This document shows, piece by piece, positions 43,075-52,720 of a DNA stretch of 64,000 nucleotides (the stretch's first letter is position 1; every line of letters starts with the position of its first letter). Origin of the DNA: Aquicella lusitana (GTDB lineage Bacteria; Pseudomonadota; Gammaproteobacteria; DSM-16500); NCBI RefSeq assembly GCF_902459475.1, contig NZ_LR699115.1, forward strand, positions 124,001 to 188,000, in the 5' to 3' direction. The notes beneath the pieces are model-generated. The model ran no database searches, had not been told where the DNA came from, and saw only the letters and a list, made by a program, of their open reading frames with translations. A program made the translations under genes and the position numbers.

Positions 43075-44379
43075 ATGAGCAAAGAAGCTTATCATCATCT
43101 GGTCAATCTCCTGACAAACACTGTTAAACCACTTTCGATGAAAGATCGCTACGCATCCTTGCTCGAAAAAATTGGCGACTCACGCTTTGTCTTGATTGGT
43201 GAAGCTTCTCACGGGACACATGAGTTTTATCAAGCCCGCATCGACATCACAAAAGAACTTATCAAGGAAAAAGATTTTATGGCTGTCGCTATCGAAGGCG
43301 ACTGGCCAGATGCCTATCGCATCCATCGCTATTTGCAGGGAGCCGGCAGTAAAGAGAATTGTGACGAAGCCCTAAGCGGCTTCAAGCGGTTTCCACGATG
43401 GATGTGGCGCAACAAAACAATCCCGCCTTTCCTCAAATGGCTACGCACACATAACGATCATTTGGCTTCAATAGATCACAAAGTCGGCTTTTATGGTCTC
43501 GACCTATACAGCTTATACACTTCCATACAGGCTGTCATTACCTACCTGGCAAAAGTGGATCCGGAAGCAGCCGAGCGCGCACGATTACGTTACGCTTGCT
43601 TTGATCATGTCAAACCTGATCCACAAACCTATGGCTATCTCACCAGCTCAGGCATAAAAAAAGGATGCCAAAAGGAAGCCATTGAACAAATCATCGAATT
43701 GCAGCACCATGCATTTGATTATGTAAAACAGGATGAGCTGTCCGCCGCAGATGAATTTTTCTATGCGTCACAAAATGCGCGGTTGATTAAAAATGCTGAG
43801 ACTTATTATCGTACCATGTTCGAAGGCCACGTCGCTTCCTGGAACGTGCGTGACCAGCATATGGCAGAAACACTCACCGTGCTTGCGGACCATCTCGAAA
43901 ATCGCTTTAACAAGCCTGCCAAAATTATTGTATGGGCACACAATTCTCATATAGGTGATGCCCGCGCTACCGAAATGGGTGAACAAGGCGAAATGAACCT
44001 TGGGCAATTCGTGCGGGAACAACATCTCGAGGTTTATTCTATTGGCTTTTCCACTTATGAAGGATTTGTCACTGCAGCATCCGATTGGGACGGAAAAGAA
44101 GAATCTAAGCGCATCAATCCAGGTCTTGAAGGAAGTTACGAAACATTATTTCATGATGTCGGACAGGACGCTTTTCAACTTGACCTGCGAGGTAACCAAG
44201 AGCTTGAGCACTACCTGCATCTTCCTCGACTGCAACGCGCTATTGGCGTTATTTACCGGCCAGAAAGTGAGCGCACCAGTCATTATTTTTTTACTCGACT
44301 GCCTTATCAATTTGATACACTGATTCACTTCGATAAAACAACAGCAGTAGAACCCATAGACGCGACTGAGCAAGCATGA
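43075..44379 (+). CDS. Erythromycin-esterase-family protein
   Basis: I start at ATG 43075 (MSKEAYHHLV), which has AAGGAA before it; an upstream frame from 42946 adds a low-quality extension. The 434-residue protein has the Ere motifs: VLIGEASHGTHEFYQARIDITKELI with the catalytic Glu-His, AIEGDWPDAYRIHRYL, WAHNSHIGDARATEMG and a final HYFFTRLPYQFDTLIHFD. Family members include macrolide esterases and succinoglycan-biosynthesis homologues; most chromosomal members have unknown substrates. It overlaps the next small gene by four bases (ATGA). Confidence 0.85.
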   Translation: MSKEAYHHLVNLLTNTVKPLSMKDRYASLLEKIGDSRFVLIGEASHGTHEFYQARIDITKELIKEKDFMAVAIEGDWPDAYRIHRYLQGAGSKENCDEALSGFKRFPRWMWRNKTIPPFLKWLRTHNDHLASIDHKVGFYGLDLYSLYTSIQAVITYLAKVDPEAAERARLRYACFDHVKPDPQTYGYLTSSGIKKGCQKEAIEQIIELQHHAFDYVKQDELSAADEFFYASQNARLIKNAETYYRTMFEGHVASWNVRDQHMAETLTVLADHLENRFNKPAKIIVWAHNSHIGDARATEMGEQGEMNLGQFVREQHLEVYSIGFSTYEGFVTAASDWDGKEESKRINPGLEGSYETLFHDVGQDAFQLDLRGNQELEHYLHLPRLQRAIGVIYRPESERTSHYFFTRLPYQFDTLIHFDKTTAVEPIDATEQA

Positions 44380-44588
44380 AATCAGAAAAAAAGCGATTCT
44401 ATTTTTTATTATTAACCGCATCAGCACTAGCTGCCGTCAATCTATCTGAGACAGAAATTATTGATCGCGCTATCAACACTGATAAAATATCCGAAGCGAC
44501 GACGGTGGTAAAAAAGAATAGCGATCTGTATTTTTTAAACGATAAAAAAGAAAAGAAACATTCTGCTCACAATGAACCTGGACCGTAA
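44376..44588 (+). CDS. Small exported protein of unknown function
   Basis: The 70-residue product begins with a short signal-like sequence (KKRFYFLLLTASALAAVNLS), then a charged, Lys/Asp-rich tail (SDLYFLNDKKEKKHSAHNE). Its ATG overlaps the esterase stop in an ATGA arrangement, which indicates translational coupling and makes it likely real. No family is recognised. Confidence 0.5.
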   Translation: MKSEKKRFYFLLLTASALAAVNLSETEIIDRAINTDKISEATTVVKKNSDLYFLNDKKEKKHSAHNEPGP

Positions 44589-44744
44589 TTATTGATCGTT
44601 AATACTGAAAGCCACATGCAAAAAATAGCTTCAAAAAACCCCATCTCTAAGGCCCACCATCAAGTACTAAACTAATCTATACTAGTAGGGAGAAACAACA
44701 CTGACTGGCGTAATTTAATCCTTTGTTTTACAAAGAGAAATAAT

Positions 44745-46745
44745 ATGAATGCCAGAGAAGAATACGACCAAGATTTCATCATTGACATCATGAATGCAAT
44801 AAGCACTTCCGATTCACAGGTAAGTGAATCCGGCGTGTGCGCAGGCATCGGCATGCTTGCGGTTCAGGCATTTTTAGCCGGTGAAATTCATGCATTCTCC
44901 CAGCGTATGGATAAATTGTACCGATTATGGATGGCCTTCGGTGGTAATAGCTATTTAGGATTTGACAAGGACGCTTTCAAAGAAAAAATTGAAGCCCTTC
45001 AAAAACAATTAGCAGATGAAAGTAAAAAAACACGGAAAATTAAAAATGTTAACACTAAAAATGTTGTCGATGACTTGGAATCTATTGATTTTGAATTCGA
45101 TTATTATGAAATTCCTTCAGATATTGATAATCAAGATATTATTGACATGCTGGCAACACATAACATTATCTATTTATACCAATACCCAGAACGCTGTTTG
45201 GAAATATTCGGTGAAAAATTAACACAAAATAACCTTCAGAAAATTTCAACGATTGCCGGCTCTTTAAAATTGGATAAAATAGCGAAGACGCATCAATCCA
45301 TCCATCAGGATAAAGCAGTTGCTGAAGCAGATGTTTTAATACCAGATAGCTGGTCTGGCATGTATACCCAGGATGAGCTATTCAAATATTGTTCGTCTTT
45401 GACTCAAGCAGCACAAAAAAATAATGAAGCATTTTCTGTTGTTTTAGAAAGCATTGTACATCGAATTGTTATTTGCTATGAGAATGGTGCGTGGTTGTTT
45501 ATTAATCCCAGCAGTCTACCAGTCAAGACAATAACGTCCGCCAATGAATTGGCGTTAGAAATTAATAATGCGTTAGTTGACATCGACCTGCATAGAAGAT
45601 TAGGAAAAGATAACTCCGTAACGGGATTTAGTACGACGATTTGTACGACACCTGATAAAAAACCGGCCATTGAATCCATGTTGAAAGATCTCAAATCTTC
45701 TCCATCCTATCTTGAAACGCATACCATAACACGCCATAAAGCTCAGCTTGAAAACTGGTACCGCAGCGAGAAAGGTGAAATTAAAAAAAATACATTATTA
45801 CGCATGGCCGCGATAAATGGGCATACCGATACGGTTGATAATATTCTGTCTGAATTAAAACTGATTCCCGAAGCAGATTTGCTTTTTGCCTCAACAGCGT
45901 GCCATGGCGACAGTAAGATGCTGCACCTTTTCTCCTCGTTTGCGGACAAAGTGGATGAAGAAACCTTCTATGAATTGGCGAGAATAGCCGCACAGTATGG
46001 AAATACTTCTGTCCTTAGTGAAATGCTGATGAAAAACGAAAAGCGTTTTGATGAATTTTCCTGGATGATCGCAAGCACTGCCATTGATCATCAGCAGGAA
46101 AAGGTCATCCAATTCCTGACAAGCAAAAAGAAACTGGTTTTTGATCATGGAGGTGGATTAACGCTTGCTCTTCATGCCGTTAAAAAAGGGGACATAGACA
46201 TGCTTGCTGTATTGGATAGAGCTACCAATTTTATTAAGAGTGACCGCTATTTCTGGGACACGGCCTTATGGGCTGCTAAAGAAAAACAATTTGCTGTGCT
46301 TGATTTTTTAGGCAACTATCGTCCTCAGGTTCTGGATTATAAAAAAGTCTCTCCGGAAGAAATCAAGTCTTTTTTAAAGGCATTGCGCGCGAAAGAAAAG
46401 ACAAATGAAAAAACTCAAGAGACAAGTTCTCCTTCAATTGATCCTCTCGCTGAAAAGAATAAGATCATAAACCTGGTTAATCAGGCCAATATGACAAAGG
46501 AAAAATTGTTTAAAGTCATTCAGGATTCCCCGCTTTCTGCCATAGCTAAAATTCATCTTTATCAGGAAATATTGGATGACAAAGACAGTATTTTGGGAAA
46601 ATTCTTTCGAGTAAAACGCGGTGGTTTCTTTTCGCCACCGGCGAGACTCGGCAAAGGCATGCTAAAAATTATTCAAGAAGAAAAAGAATCCTTGGAAAAG
46701 CTAATGCATCATACGCCAGAAACGAAAATTAAAAGTACAAATTAG
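44745..46745 (+). CDS. Ankyrin-like effector-type protein of unknown function
   Basis: The 666-residue protein has no signal peptide. The N-terminus (SGVCAGIGMLAVQAFLAGEIHAFSQRMDKLYRLW, about residues 28-62) resembles the start of several Legionella effectors with a G-x-C-x-G-x-A/G core. A Cys-protease-like function is conceivable but no full triad can be named. Residues about 340-540 hold degenerate ankyrin-type repeats, best seen in LLRMAAINGHTDTVDNIL, FYELARIAAQYGNTSVLSEML and DTALWAAKEKQFAVLDFL. The C-terminus (about 545-666) is charged, ending with an E/K-rich tail. Ribosome site AGAG. The neighbours do not suggest a pathway; a host-directed role is inferred. Confidence 0.6.
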   Translation: MNAREEYDQDFIIDIMNAISTSDSQVSESGVCAGIGMLAVQAFLAGEIHAFSQRMDKLYRLWMAFGGNSYLGFDKDAFKEKIEALQKQLADESKKTRKIKNVNTKNVVDDLESIDFEFDYYEIPSDIDNQDIIDMLATHNIIYLYQYPERCLEIFGEKLTQNNLQKISTIAGSLKLDKIAKTHQSIHQDKAVAEADVLIPDSWSGMYTQDELFKYCSSLTQAAQKNNEAFSVVLESIVHRIVICYENGAWLFINPSSLPVKTITSANELALEINNALVDIDLHRRLGKDNSVTGFSTTICTTPDKKPAIESMLKDLKSSPSYLETHTITRHKAQLENWYRSEKGEIKKNTLLRMAAINGHTDTVDNILSELKLIPEADLLFASTACHGDSKMLHLFSSFADKVDEETFYELARIAAQYGNTSVLSEMLMKNEKRFDEFSWMIASTAIDHQQEKVIQFLTSKKKLVFDHGGGLTLALHAVKKGDIDMLAVLDRATNFIKSDRYFWDTALWAAKEKQFAVLDFLGNYRPQVLDYKKVSPEEIKSFLKALRAKEKTNEKTQETSSPSIDPLAEKNKIINLVNQANMTKEKLFKVIQDSPLSAIAKIHLYQEILDDKDSILGKFFRVKRGGFFSPPARLGKGMLKIIQEEKESLEKLMHHTPETKIKSTN

Positions 46746-47908
46746 CTTCGCTCTCCCTCCCCTATCTCCAGGTTCATTCTGATAAAAATAACAGACATTA
46801 AATCCTTCAGGGTAATGATGCCGTACAGTTTGCCGGCTTTTGTTACAATCAAGCGTCCATTATTTTGCGCAGACATCAACTGAAGCACACGGATGACTTT
46901 AGTGTCCGCATCTATCACATTTTCAGATGGACAAGTCTGCATGATTTCTCGCACACGCAAAGAAGGCCATTTTTCCTTTTGAGTCTGCTTGATATCATTA
47001 AATGAAATACTGCCAACCAGCTTTTCATCCTCCATGACAGGATAGAGTTTGTGGTAATATTTATAAAAATAATCGTCAACGAGCGCTTGCAATGTAATAT
47101 TGGCATTCACCGCAACAGGATCTGTTTTGACGTATTTTCGTATGGATTCATTGCCAAAAAGTTCCCTGATGAGTAATTCCTGATAAGACGTTTTGGAAAG
47201 ATATTGAAGAAAGAAGCCGAGCAAAAACATCCACAGACCGGAAATAAAAGCACCCTGGATCACCAGGAGCAGTCCGAATAAAATCATACCGAATCCAAAT
47301 CCCGCCCCGGCTCTTGCAGCCACCTGGGTTGCCCAGCGCAAATCATCTTTCCACCACCAGAGAAACGACCGAAGTACGCGACCGCCGTCCAGCGGAAAGG
47401 CGGGAAGAAGATTAAAGATACCAACGATAATGTTAATAAGCCCCAAATAACGTATGATTCCATTGGCTTCATCGGGCCAATTGGCGAGCGTGCCCGCACG
47501 AAAAAGAATGTAAAGCAGAATACCAATCACAATACTAAAAGCAGGCCCTGCAATCGCCATCATAAATTCCGCTTTGGGGCTAGGCGGCATTTCGCGCATC
47601 TCCGCAACACCACCAAAGATAAACAGCTTAATACCTGCAATAGGCAAACCATAATGACGGCCCACCAGCGAATGACAAAGCTCATGGAAAATAATAGAAA
47701 GAAAAAGCCCGATAGCGCCAATGATTCCCATAGTCCAATAAGTACTCGTATCCAGATCCGGGTAATTGAATGGAAAATAACTGACGGAGAGCGACCAGGC
47801 AACGAGGATCGCCAGAAAAAACCATGACCAGTCGAGTCTCACTTCAAAGCCAAAAAGGCTAAATAAATAGAGCCCGGATTTTTCCATACTGTGTGGTTTC
47901 ATTTTCAT
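46742..47908 (-). CDS. Site-2-protease-like M50 metalloprotease with CBS domains
   Basis: The 388-residue protein has about six predicted helices with the zinc-protease motif FHELCHS (H75-E76-x-x-H79) and the second-site LLPAFPLDGGR (D174). Two CBS domains follow (about residues 260-380: VKTDPVAVNANITLQALVDDYF and PSENVIDADTKVIRVLQLM). Such proteases cut within the membrane and the CBS pair probably senses adenine nucleotides. The M50 core resembles SpoIVFB. It may release anti-sigma factors or clear signal-peptide remnants. The stop overlaps the end of the ankyrin-like gene by a few bases. Confidence 0.9.
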   Translation of the reverse strand: MKMKPHSMEKSGLYLFSLFGFEVRLDWSWFFLAILVAWSLSVSYFPFNYPDLDTSTYWTMGIIGAIGLFLSIIFHELCHSLVGRHYGLPIAGIKLFIFGGVAEMREMPPSPKAEFMMAIAGPAFSIVIGILLYILFRAGTLANWPDEANGIIRYLGLINIIVGIFNLLPAFPLDGGRVLRSFLWWWKDDLRWATQVAARAGAGFGFGMILFGLLLVIQGAFISGLWMFLLGFFLQYLSKTSYQELLIRELFGNESIRKYVKTDPVAVNANITLQALVDDYFYKYYHKLYPVMEDEKLVGSISFNDIKQTQKEKWPSLRVREIMQTCPSENVIDADTKVIRVLQLMSAQNNGRLIVTKAGKLYGIITLKDLMSVIFIRMNLEIGEGERS

Positions 47909-48213
47909 TCCTTGAGCAGCGAAACGTCTGCTATGCTCTCTCTCGCTGACGTCAGGCGTAAAAAGTATCGATCGCTTTTAATATAGCATGGTTCAGTTTG
48001 AAACAGTCTGCATATTCGATGTTCGCCGGCTCTTTTGGAAGTAAGTGTTCAAATTGATAATGCATATAATATATTGTAATATCCCCTCAAGTAAGGATTT
48101 GCCTAAAAAATAACCATATTTTAGGCAAAGGTGAATATTTTTCATTCGTTCGTTTATTTTAACGATTTCGTTAGCAATAGTTAGTCCGAAATAATACTGG
48201 AAGGAAAATAGCG
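47909..48213. other. 305-base gene-free stretch before the P450 gene
   Basis: The region between the divergent M50 protease and P450-like genes is AT-rich with no credible small frame. Its one clear structure is the 11-bp inverted repeat at 48098-48129, described separately. Confidence 0.5.
48098..48129. promoter_or_regulatory. 11-bp inverted repeat upstream of the P450-like gene
   Basis: TTTGCCTAAAA (48098-48108) and TTTTAGGCAAA (48119-48129) are exact inverted repeats around 10 bases, about 85 bases before the start. It could be an operator or leader hairpin; no T-run follows. Confidence 0.45.
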
Positions 48214-49896
48214 ATGTTCCATAAAGCAGTTAATCATCGTCAAACACATCTAAAAGCAAAGGTGACTATTAAGCGTGATGTTGAAAATAACACAGATACT
48301 GTTACCAAAATGATTTATCAGATCACAGGAACGCTCTCTAATTACATTAGCGGCGCGCACAATACTTATACCATCGCGATGAAGCATGATGGGGGAAGAG
48401 ATCCAAACGCATTTCATCATTTTCTTAAAGAAGAATATGCAAAATTCCCCAAAGATAAAGTTAAGGTATTGATACTCCCAATTTTATCGCCTTCCATGAC
48501 ACAGGTATATCAGCGTGTTGTTGCTATTGGTAATCCCGTTATTTTAAATGAGTTACGCAAGATCCCCCGTACTGAAACCGTTTCTCCTGCTTATTATGAT
48601 GAACACCCCGAGTCTCCTAAAATTGGCGGTGGAAGAGCCTTTGATTCTGTATTGGAAGCGATAGGCATGGGCGTTTTAAGCGCAGAACATTCTATTCATA
48701 CGGCATTCACTCACCAAATGATTTCAACTTTGACAATTAAATCCATTGAAGGTGGTGAGACATGGTATAAAGACAACCCCTTTAAGCAGCGCTTTGTAAG
48801 TATTGTGAAAGAAGAAATAAACCAATTGATGGAGAAAATAAGAAAAGCGGAAAATCAAAATGAAACTATCCAGCTTGATTTCCGATTTTTTGCCTTAAAA
48901 ATTTTTCTAAGAGGATTTTATCCTGAAGCGACTTGGGAAGATCAATGGATTCACCGTTTATCCCAAACCATTGAGGAAATTTCTGACGCAGCTTTTCGGT
49001 GCATTACCAATCCATACGCAAACCTTGCGCAGCTTCGGGAATCGGCCAAGACTAAACTTGATCCATTTATTGATTTAATCATGAAGGAAAACCAAGCATT
49101 TTATCTGAGTGATGAATATATTAAAAAAACAGATGCAGAGACAATAAGACAAATTATCATCTCATTGCTTTTTGCTGGCGGGGATAATATCAAAAAATTC
49201 TTGGATCACGTGCTGGTCGAATTCGGGAATGATGAAATTCGCAGCAAGTATTTACAGAAAAACTTAAGCAAGGAAGACCTTCATGTGCTGGTGATGGAAA
49301 TTGGGAGACGTTATACAACCATCTATGCTCAACCTGGAAAAGCATTGGAAGATTTTATTATTGAATATGAAAAAGGGGACATAAAAGAAAAATTTTTCAT
49401 CAAGGCGGGTGACGAGCTTCACTACACTACGTGGGAAGCGAATATGGATACAACGGAATGGGGTGAAACCGCCAAAGAATTTAATCCTGAAGAACATCAA
49501 AAACACTATGATATCTTAAACCCGCTAGCCACATTTGGTTCCGGATCAAGGATATGCCGCGGGAAATCAATCACCTTGGCGATTATCGAGCACTTTGTTG
49601 CTAAGGCAGTTGAAGAGTTTACGTGGGAGGCTCGGGTTGATGGCAAAAAGAATCATCATCCTACCGAATTTAATTTCAATCATGGTATTAAAGGTGAAAT
49701 TCAATATACTTTTATTAAAAGACAGAGGCTAATGCACTCTCCTGTTTCAGAACGGATGGAAGAAAGCACCGTGCAATCTGACATTGATAATGCCTCCGTT
49801 GTTCCAGTGAGTTTGTTCCGCTTTCCAAAATCGCAACCCACTTCTAATGTCAGGCAGAATGTTATCGAGATAATAAGTGTACCAGGGTTACATTAA
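48214..49896 (+). CDS. Divergent cytochrome P450-like protein
   Basis: The 560-residue protein has the P450 markers: heme-binding FGSGSRICRG with Cys448, ExxR helix EIGRR (E362, R365), and an I-helix LLFAGGDN where the usual Thr is replaced by Asn. Class typical length is 400-500; this one has extra N- and C-terminal segments and no membrane anchor. The first 60 residues and last 70 match nothing I know. P450s insert oxygen using an electron-transfer partner, none of which is nearby. The ribosome site is GGAAGGA. Substrate unknown; the protein may act outside the usual bacterial pathways. Confidence 0.78.
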   Translation: MFHKAVNHRQTHLKAKVTIKRDVENNTDTVTKMIYQITGTLSNYISGAHNTYTIAMKHDGGRDPNAFHHFLKEEYAKFPKDKVKVLILPILSPSMTQVYQRVVAIGNPVILNELRKIPRTETVSPAYYDEHPESPKIGGGRAFDSVLEAIGMGVLSAEHSIHTAFTHQMISTLTIKSIEGGETWYKDNPFKQRFVSIVKEEINQLMEKIRKAENQNETIQLDFRFFALKIFLRGFYPEATWEDQWIHRLSQTIEEISDAAFRCITNPYANLAQLRESAKTKLDPFIDLIMKENQAFYLSDEYIKKTDAETIRQIIISLLFAGGDNIKKFLDHVLVEFGNDEIRSKYLQKNLSKEDLHVLVMEIGRRYTTIYAQPGKALEDFIIEYEKGDIKEKFFIKAGDELHYTTWEANMDTTEWGETAKEFNPEEHQKHYDILNPLATFGSGSRICRGKSITLAIIEHFVAKAVEEFTWEARVDGKKNHHPTEFNFNHGIKGEIQYTFIKRQRLMHSPVSERMEESTVQSDIDNASVVPVSLFRFPKSQPTSNVRQNVIEIISVPGLH

Positions 49897-49932
49897 AGGT
49901 AATTTTACCGCCGCTGTTGCTAAGGATGACCC

Positions 49933-51120
49933 ATGCTATCCCATCCAATGAAAATCATTGGCGCCAGTCTGCTCATCGTAGCGCTGGCGGTGGTGTTTGC
50001 ATTTCATCATTTCCGGCCCTCAAGCCCATCCATGCGTCTGGATAAAACAACGTTCAATCGCCTGCATGGTTGGAATCAGGATAATTTAGCCCTGGCGTTT
50101 ACTGCCTTTAAACAATCATGTACTGAAATTTTAAAACGACAACCTGACCAACCTTTTGGACCTCCGCAAGCGGCGTCGGTTCGTGACTGGCAAACCATCT
50201 GTTACGCAGCAAATCGCTTAAAAACGATTAACATGATCACAGCGCGTCAATTCTTCGAAAACTGGTTTGAACCTTATCTTGTCAAAAACGGCTCCTCCAC
50301 TCAGGGATTATTTACCGGTTATTACTTACCCTTGTTATTCGTGAACTTGCAAAAAAACGGACAATATACAGTCCCAATCTATGGGTTGCCAAACGACCTG
50401 GTGCAGGTCAATTTGGGTGAATTTCAGCCTGCATTTAAAGGGAAATCCATTGTAGGGCAATTAAAAAATCATCGCTTGCGCCCCTATCCTGACCGGCAAG
50501 CTATTGAAACCGGCGCCATCGATGGAAAAGCGAAAGTTCTGTTTTGGAGCAATAACGCCATTGACGTTTTCTTCGCTCAGATACAGGGATCTGCAATGGT
50601 ACAACTACCTAATCACCAGCAATTATTGATTGGTTACGCAGGCCATAATGGTCGCCCTTACACGGCAATCGGGTCAGTCTTAGTTGCAAATCATGCACTG
50701 GATAAGCAACATCTTTCCATGGATGCCATTCGCGCCTGGCTGACAGAGCATCCTGATCAAACCCAACCCGTCTTAAATCACAATGCTTCTTATGTATTTT
50801 TCAAGGTGCTAAAAGGTCATGACCCGCTCGGGACTGAACATGTACCTTTGACAACAGGGCGTTCACTCGCTGTTGATAAGCGATACCTCCCCTTAGGCGC
50901 CCCTATCTGGCTCGAGACAGATAGGCCGCTTTATCCATCTAAAGAGGCAACCGTCCCTTTGCGGCAACTGTTCATTGCCCAGGATACAGGAGGCGCCATC
51001 AATGGCATCGTACGAGGCGATGTTTACTGGGGCGCGGGTGAGAAAGCAGCTTTTGTTGCCGGTCACATGAAGAGTATTGGACAGTATTGGATATTACTAC
51101 CAAAGAAACTCTCTAAGTAA
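49933..51120 (+). CDS. mltA: Membrane-bound lytic murein transglycosylase A (MltA)
   Basis: The 395-residue protein starts with a single N-terminal hydrophobic anchor (IIGASLLIVALAVVFAFH) with no lipobox Cys, unlike the E. coli lipoprotein. The MltA domain follows (GLFTGYYLPLLF, IYGLPNDLVQVNL, VLFWSNNAIDVFFAQIQGSAMVQL) and a C-terminal 3D domain (FIAQDTGGAINGIVRGDVYWGAG, carrying catalytic Asp residues). It cleaves glycan strands of peptidoglycan to 1,6-anhydro-MurNAc ends. It lies 37 bases after the P450-like gene; both face the same way. Confidence 0.92.
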   Translation: MLSHPMKIIGASLLIVALAVVFAFHHFRPSSPSMRLDKTTFNRLHGWNQDNLALAFTAFKQSCTEILKRQPDQPFGPPQAASVRDWQTICYAANRLKTINMITARQFFENWFEPYLVKNGSSTQGLFTGYYLPLLFVNLQKNGQYTVPIYGLPNDLVQVNLGEFQPAFKGKSIVGQLKNHRLRPYPDRQAIETGAIDGKAKVLFWSNNAIDVFFAQIQGSAMVQLPNHQQLLIGYAGHNGRPYTAIGSVLVANHALDKQHLSMDAIRAWLTEHPDQTQPVLNHNASYVFFKVLKGHDPLGTEHVPLTTGRSLAVDKRYLPLGAPIWLETDRPLYPSKEATVPLRQLFIAQDTGGAINGIVRGDVYWGAGEKAAFVAGHMKSIGQYWILLPKKLSK

Positions 51121-51252
51121 TAACCCTAAGTAGGCAATGACCCTACTTTCCCTTAAAATAAAAGGTTGTTAACACCATGCTTTGTCATTCATCATATCGA
51201 ACAGGGTGGATAGCACATGGAAGATCGGGTCCAATAGCTAACGGAGGTTCTT

Positions 51253-51726
51253 ATGCGAAGCGTTTTAACTAACTTTTTCCTTCTAATCTTGTGTATCAGT
51301 ATGGCAGCATGTTCAACCAATACTCGTGAACAAAACACTGGTATCGGCGCTGTGACTGGCGCAGTCGTAGGCGGCCTTGCTGGCAGCGCGATTGGTTCAG
51401 GTACAGGACAGGTAGTAGCCATTGGAGCAGGCGCAATTGTGGGTGCTTTAGTCGGCGGCGCAATTGGACATTCCATGGACAGCTCAGACAATATGAGAGC
51501 AACCAATGCGATGGAAAATAATCCAACCAACAAATCCACGCACTGGAGAAACAAAAAATCCGGCACACGCTATACCGTCACACCCGTTAGCGGAAGAATG
51601 ACTGTAAACGGCAATCCTAACTGCCGCAAATATCGTACTTCTGCGATTATTGATGGCAAGAGAAAAACAGTTTATGGCGTTGCTTGCCGTCAGGCAGATG
51701 GTTCATGGCAAACAGTAAGAACCTGA
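51253..51726 (+). CDS. Glycine-zipper (17 kDa antigen-type) outer-membrane lipoprotein
   Basis: The 157-residue protein has a lipoprotein signal ending with lipobox SMAAC (Cys near residue 20), then two glycine-zipper helices (TGAVVGGLAGSAIGSGTGQ and AIGAGAIVGALVGGAIGHS) of the Rickettsia 17 kDa antigen / SlyB type, and a C-terminal domain with CRKYRTSAIIDGKRKTVYGVACRQADGSW. It is a small outer-membrane lipoprotein that supports envelope integrity. GGAGG precedes the ATG. A 13-bp hairpin follows. Confidence 0.9.
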   Translation: MRSVLTNFFLLILCISMAACSTNTREQNTGIGAVTGAVVGGLAGSAIGSGTGQVVAIGAGAIVGALVGGAIGHSMDSSDNMRATNAMENNPTNKSTHWRNKKSGTRYTVTPVSGRMTVNGNPNCRKYRTSAIIDGKRKTVYGVACRQADGSWQTVRT

Positions 51727-51741
51727 TTGTTATTCCCGCAC

Positions 51742-51772
51742 AATCAGCGTCTGAGATTTTCAGACGCTGATT
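51742..51772. terminator. Strong hairpin between convergent genes
   Basis: AATCAGCGTCTGA (51742-51754), loop GATTT and TCAGACGCTGATT (51760-51772) form a perfect 13-bp stem between the lipoprotein gene and the convergent Tim44-like gene. A T-run is absent. Confidence 0.6.
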
Positions 51773-51815
51773 AAGGGAACTTCACTCTACACCCCGCTTA
51801 ACCATCCCGCTTCTA

Positions 51816-52625
51816 TTAACTCTGTTGAATACCGGCAACAATCCAGCGCGAACTTTTCATATCTTTCTGGAAATGCCAAATTTCATTGAATGCAAGCGCA
51901 GGTTCATTGCTATCTTCACGGATCATTCCAGAGAAGCGTACGCTGGCTACTGGTATTTTTTCTTCGCGATCAAACAGAATGGTAGACTCAGTAGCGGTAT
52001 CGAGTAATACGGCATCTAATGTCACTACTTCGGTAAAATTTTCTGCATTTCCGCGCTCATGTAATTGCAATTGAATTTCTGCAAATGCTTCGGGCGTGGT
52101 TAATTCTCTTATCAACCTTGTATTCTTCTGATCATAGGCCGCCTGTAATTGAATAAACTGCGCTTTGACATCACGCAAAAAAGTTTGTGAATCAAAATCG
52201 GCAGGAAAAGCGCCTGACCCAGCCACCTGGCTGGCAGGATGGGATGCATTATATAAGTAGTGATTTTTAAACGCAGTATTATAGGCTCCTGATTGTGCCA
52301 TGGCTTGTTTGCGCTGGCGCCATAGACTCACCAACAATAAAACCGCACCCGCGACAAGCAGCCAGGCGATGATACCGCTTGCCAGGCCATTACTCATAAA
52401 CAGATACGCCAGCAAGCCGCCCAACGCTAGTCCCGCCAGACGATTCACCCAAGGATTCGATAAGCCACTGCGTTGTGGTGTGCCAAATGAGCGAGTAGGA
52501 TTGCTAATGGATCGGGACATGCCAAAGCTCCTTCCTCCGCCAAATCGTTTAGCCTGGGCATCATGCATCACAAGCCCAAGCGTCAGCAGCACCATACACA
52601 GAATTGAAATAAATTTACGCATCAT
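51816..52625 (-). CDS. Tim44-like domain membrane protein
   Basis: The 269-residue protein has a signal peptide (about residues 5-25, AQA-K cleavage), a Gly/Ser/Arg-rich stretch (KRFGGGRSFGMSRS), two membrane helices (AGLALGGLLAYLFMSN and AWLLVAGAVLLLVSLW) and a C-terminal Tim44-like domain (FLRDVKAQFIQLQAAYDQKN, LTTPEAFAEIQLQLHERG). The bacterial role of this arrangement is not well defined; it is thought to be an envelope protein. It is followed downstream by a convergent lipoprotein gene. Confidence 0.88.
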   Translation of the reverse strand: MMRKFISILCMVLLTLGLVMHDAQAKRFGGGRSFGMSRSISNPTRSFGTPQRSGLSNPWVNRLAGLALGGLLAYLFMSNGLASGIIAWLLVAGAVLLLVSLWRQRKQAMAQSGAYNTAFKNHYLYNASHPASQVAGSGAFPADFDSQTFLRDVKAQFIQLQAAYDQKNTRLIRELTTPEAFAEIQLQLHERGNAENFTEVVTLDAVLLDTATESTILFDREEKIPVASVRFSGMIREDSNEPALAFNEIWHFQKDMKSSRWIVAGIQQS

Positions 52626-52720
52626 GATTACCTCATTATTAAAAAATCAACTAAACGCCTATCACACCCGTTTTTCTCGCATACCCATGTTTTAAAAGAA
52701 GCAGATATTGCTGGAAATCT

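Noticed and set aside
51192-51566. Pro/Ala/Thr-rich minus-strand frame opposite the glycine-zipper gene
   Set aside because: It is the complement of glycine-zipper codons; the plus-strand protein has a lipobox and known family.
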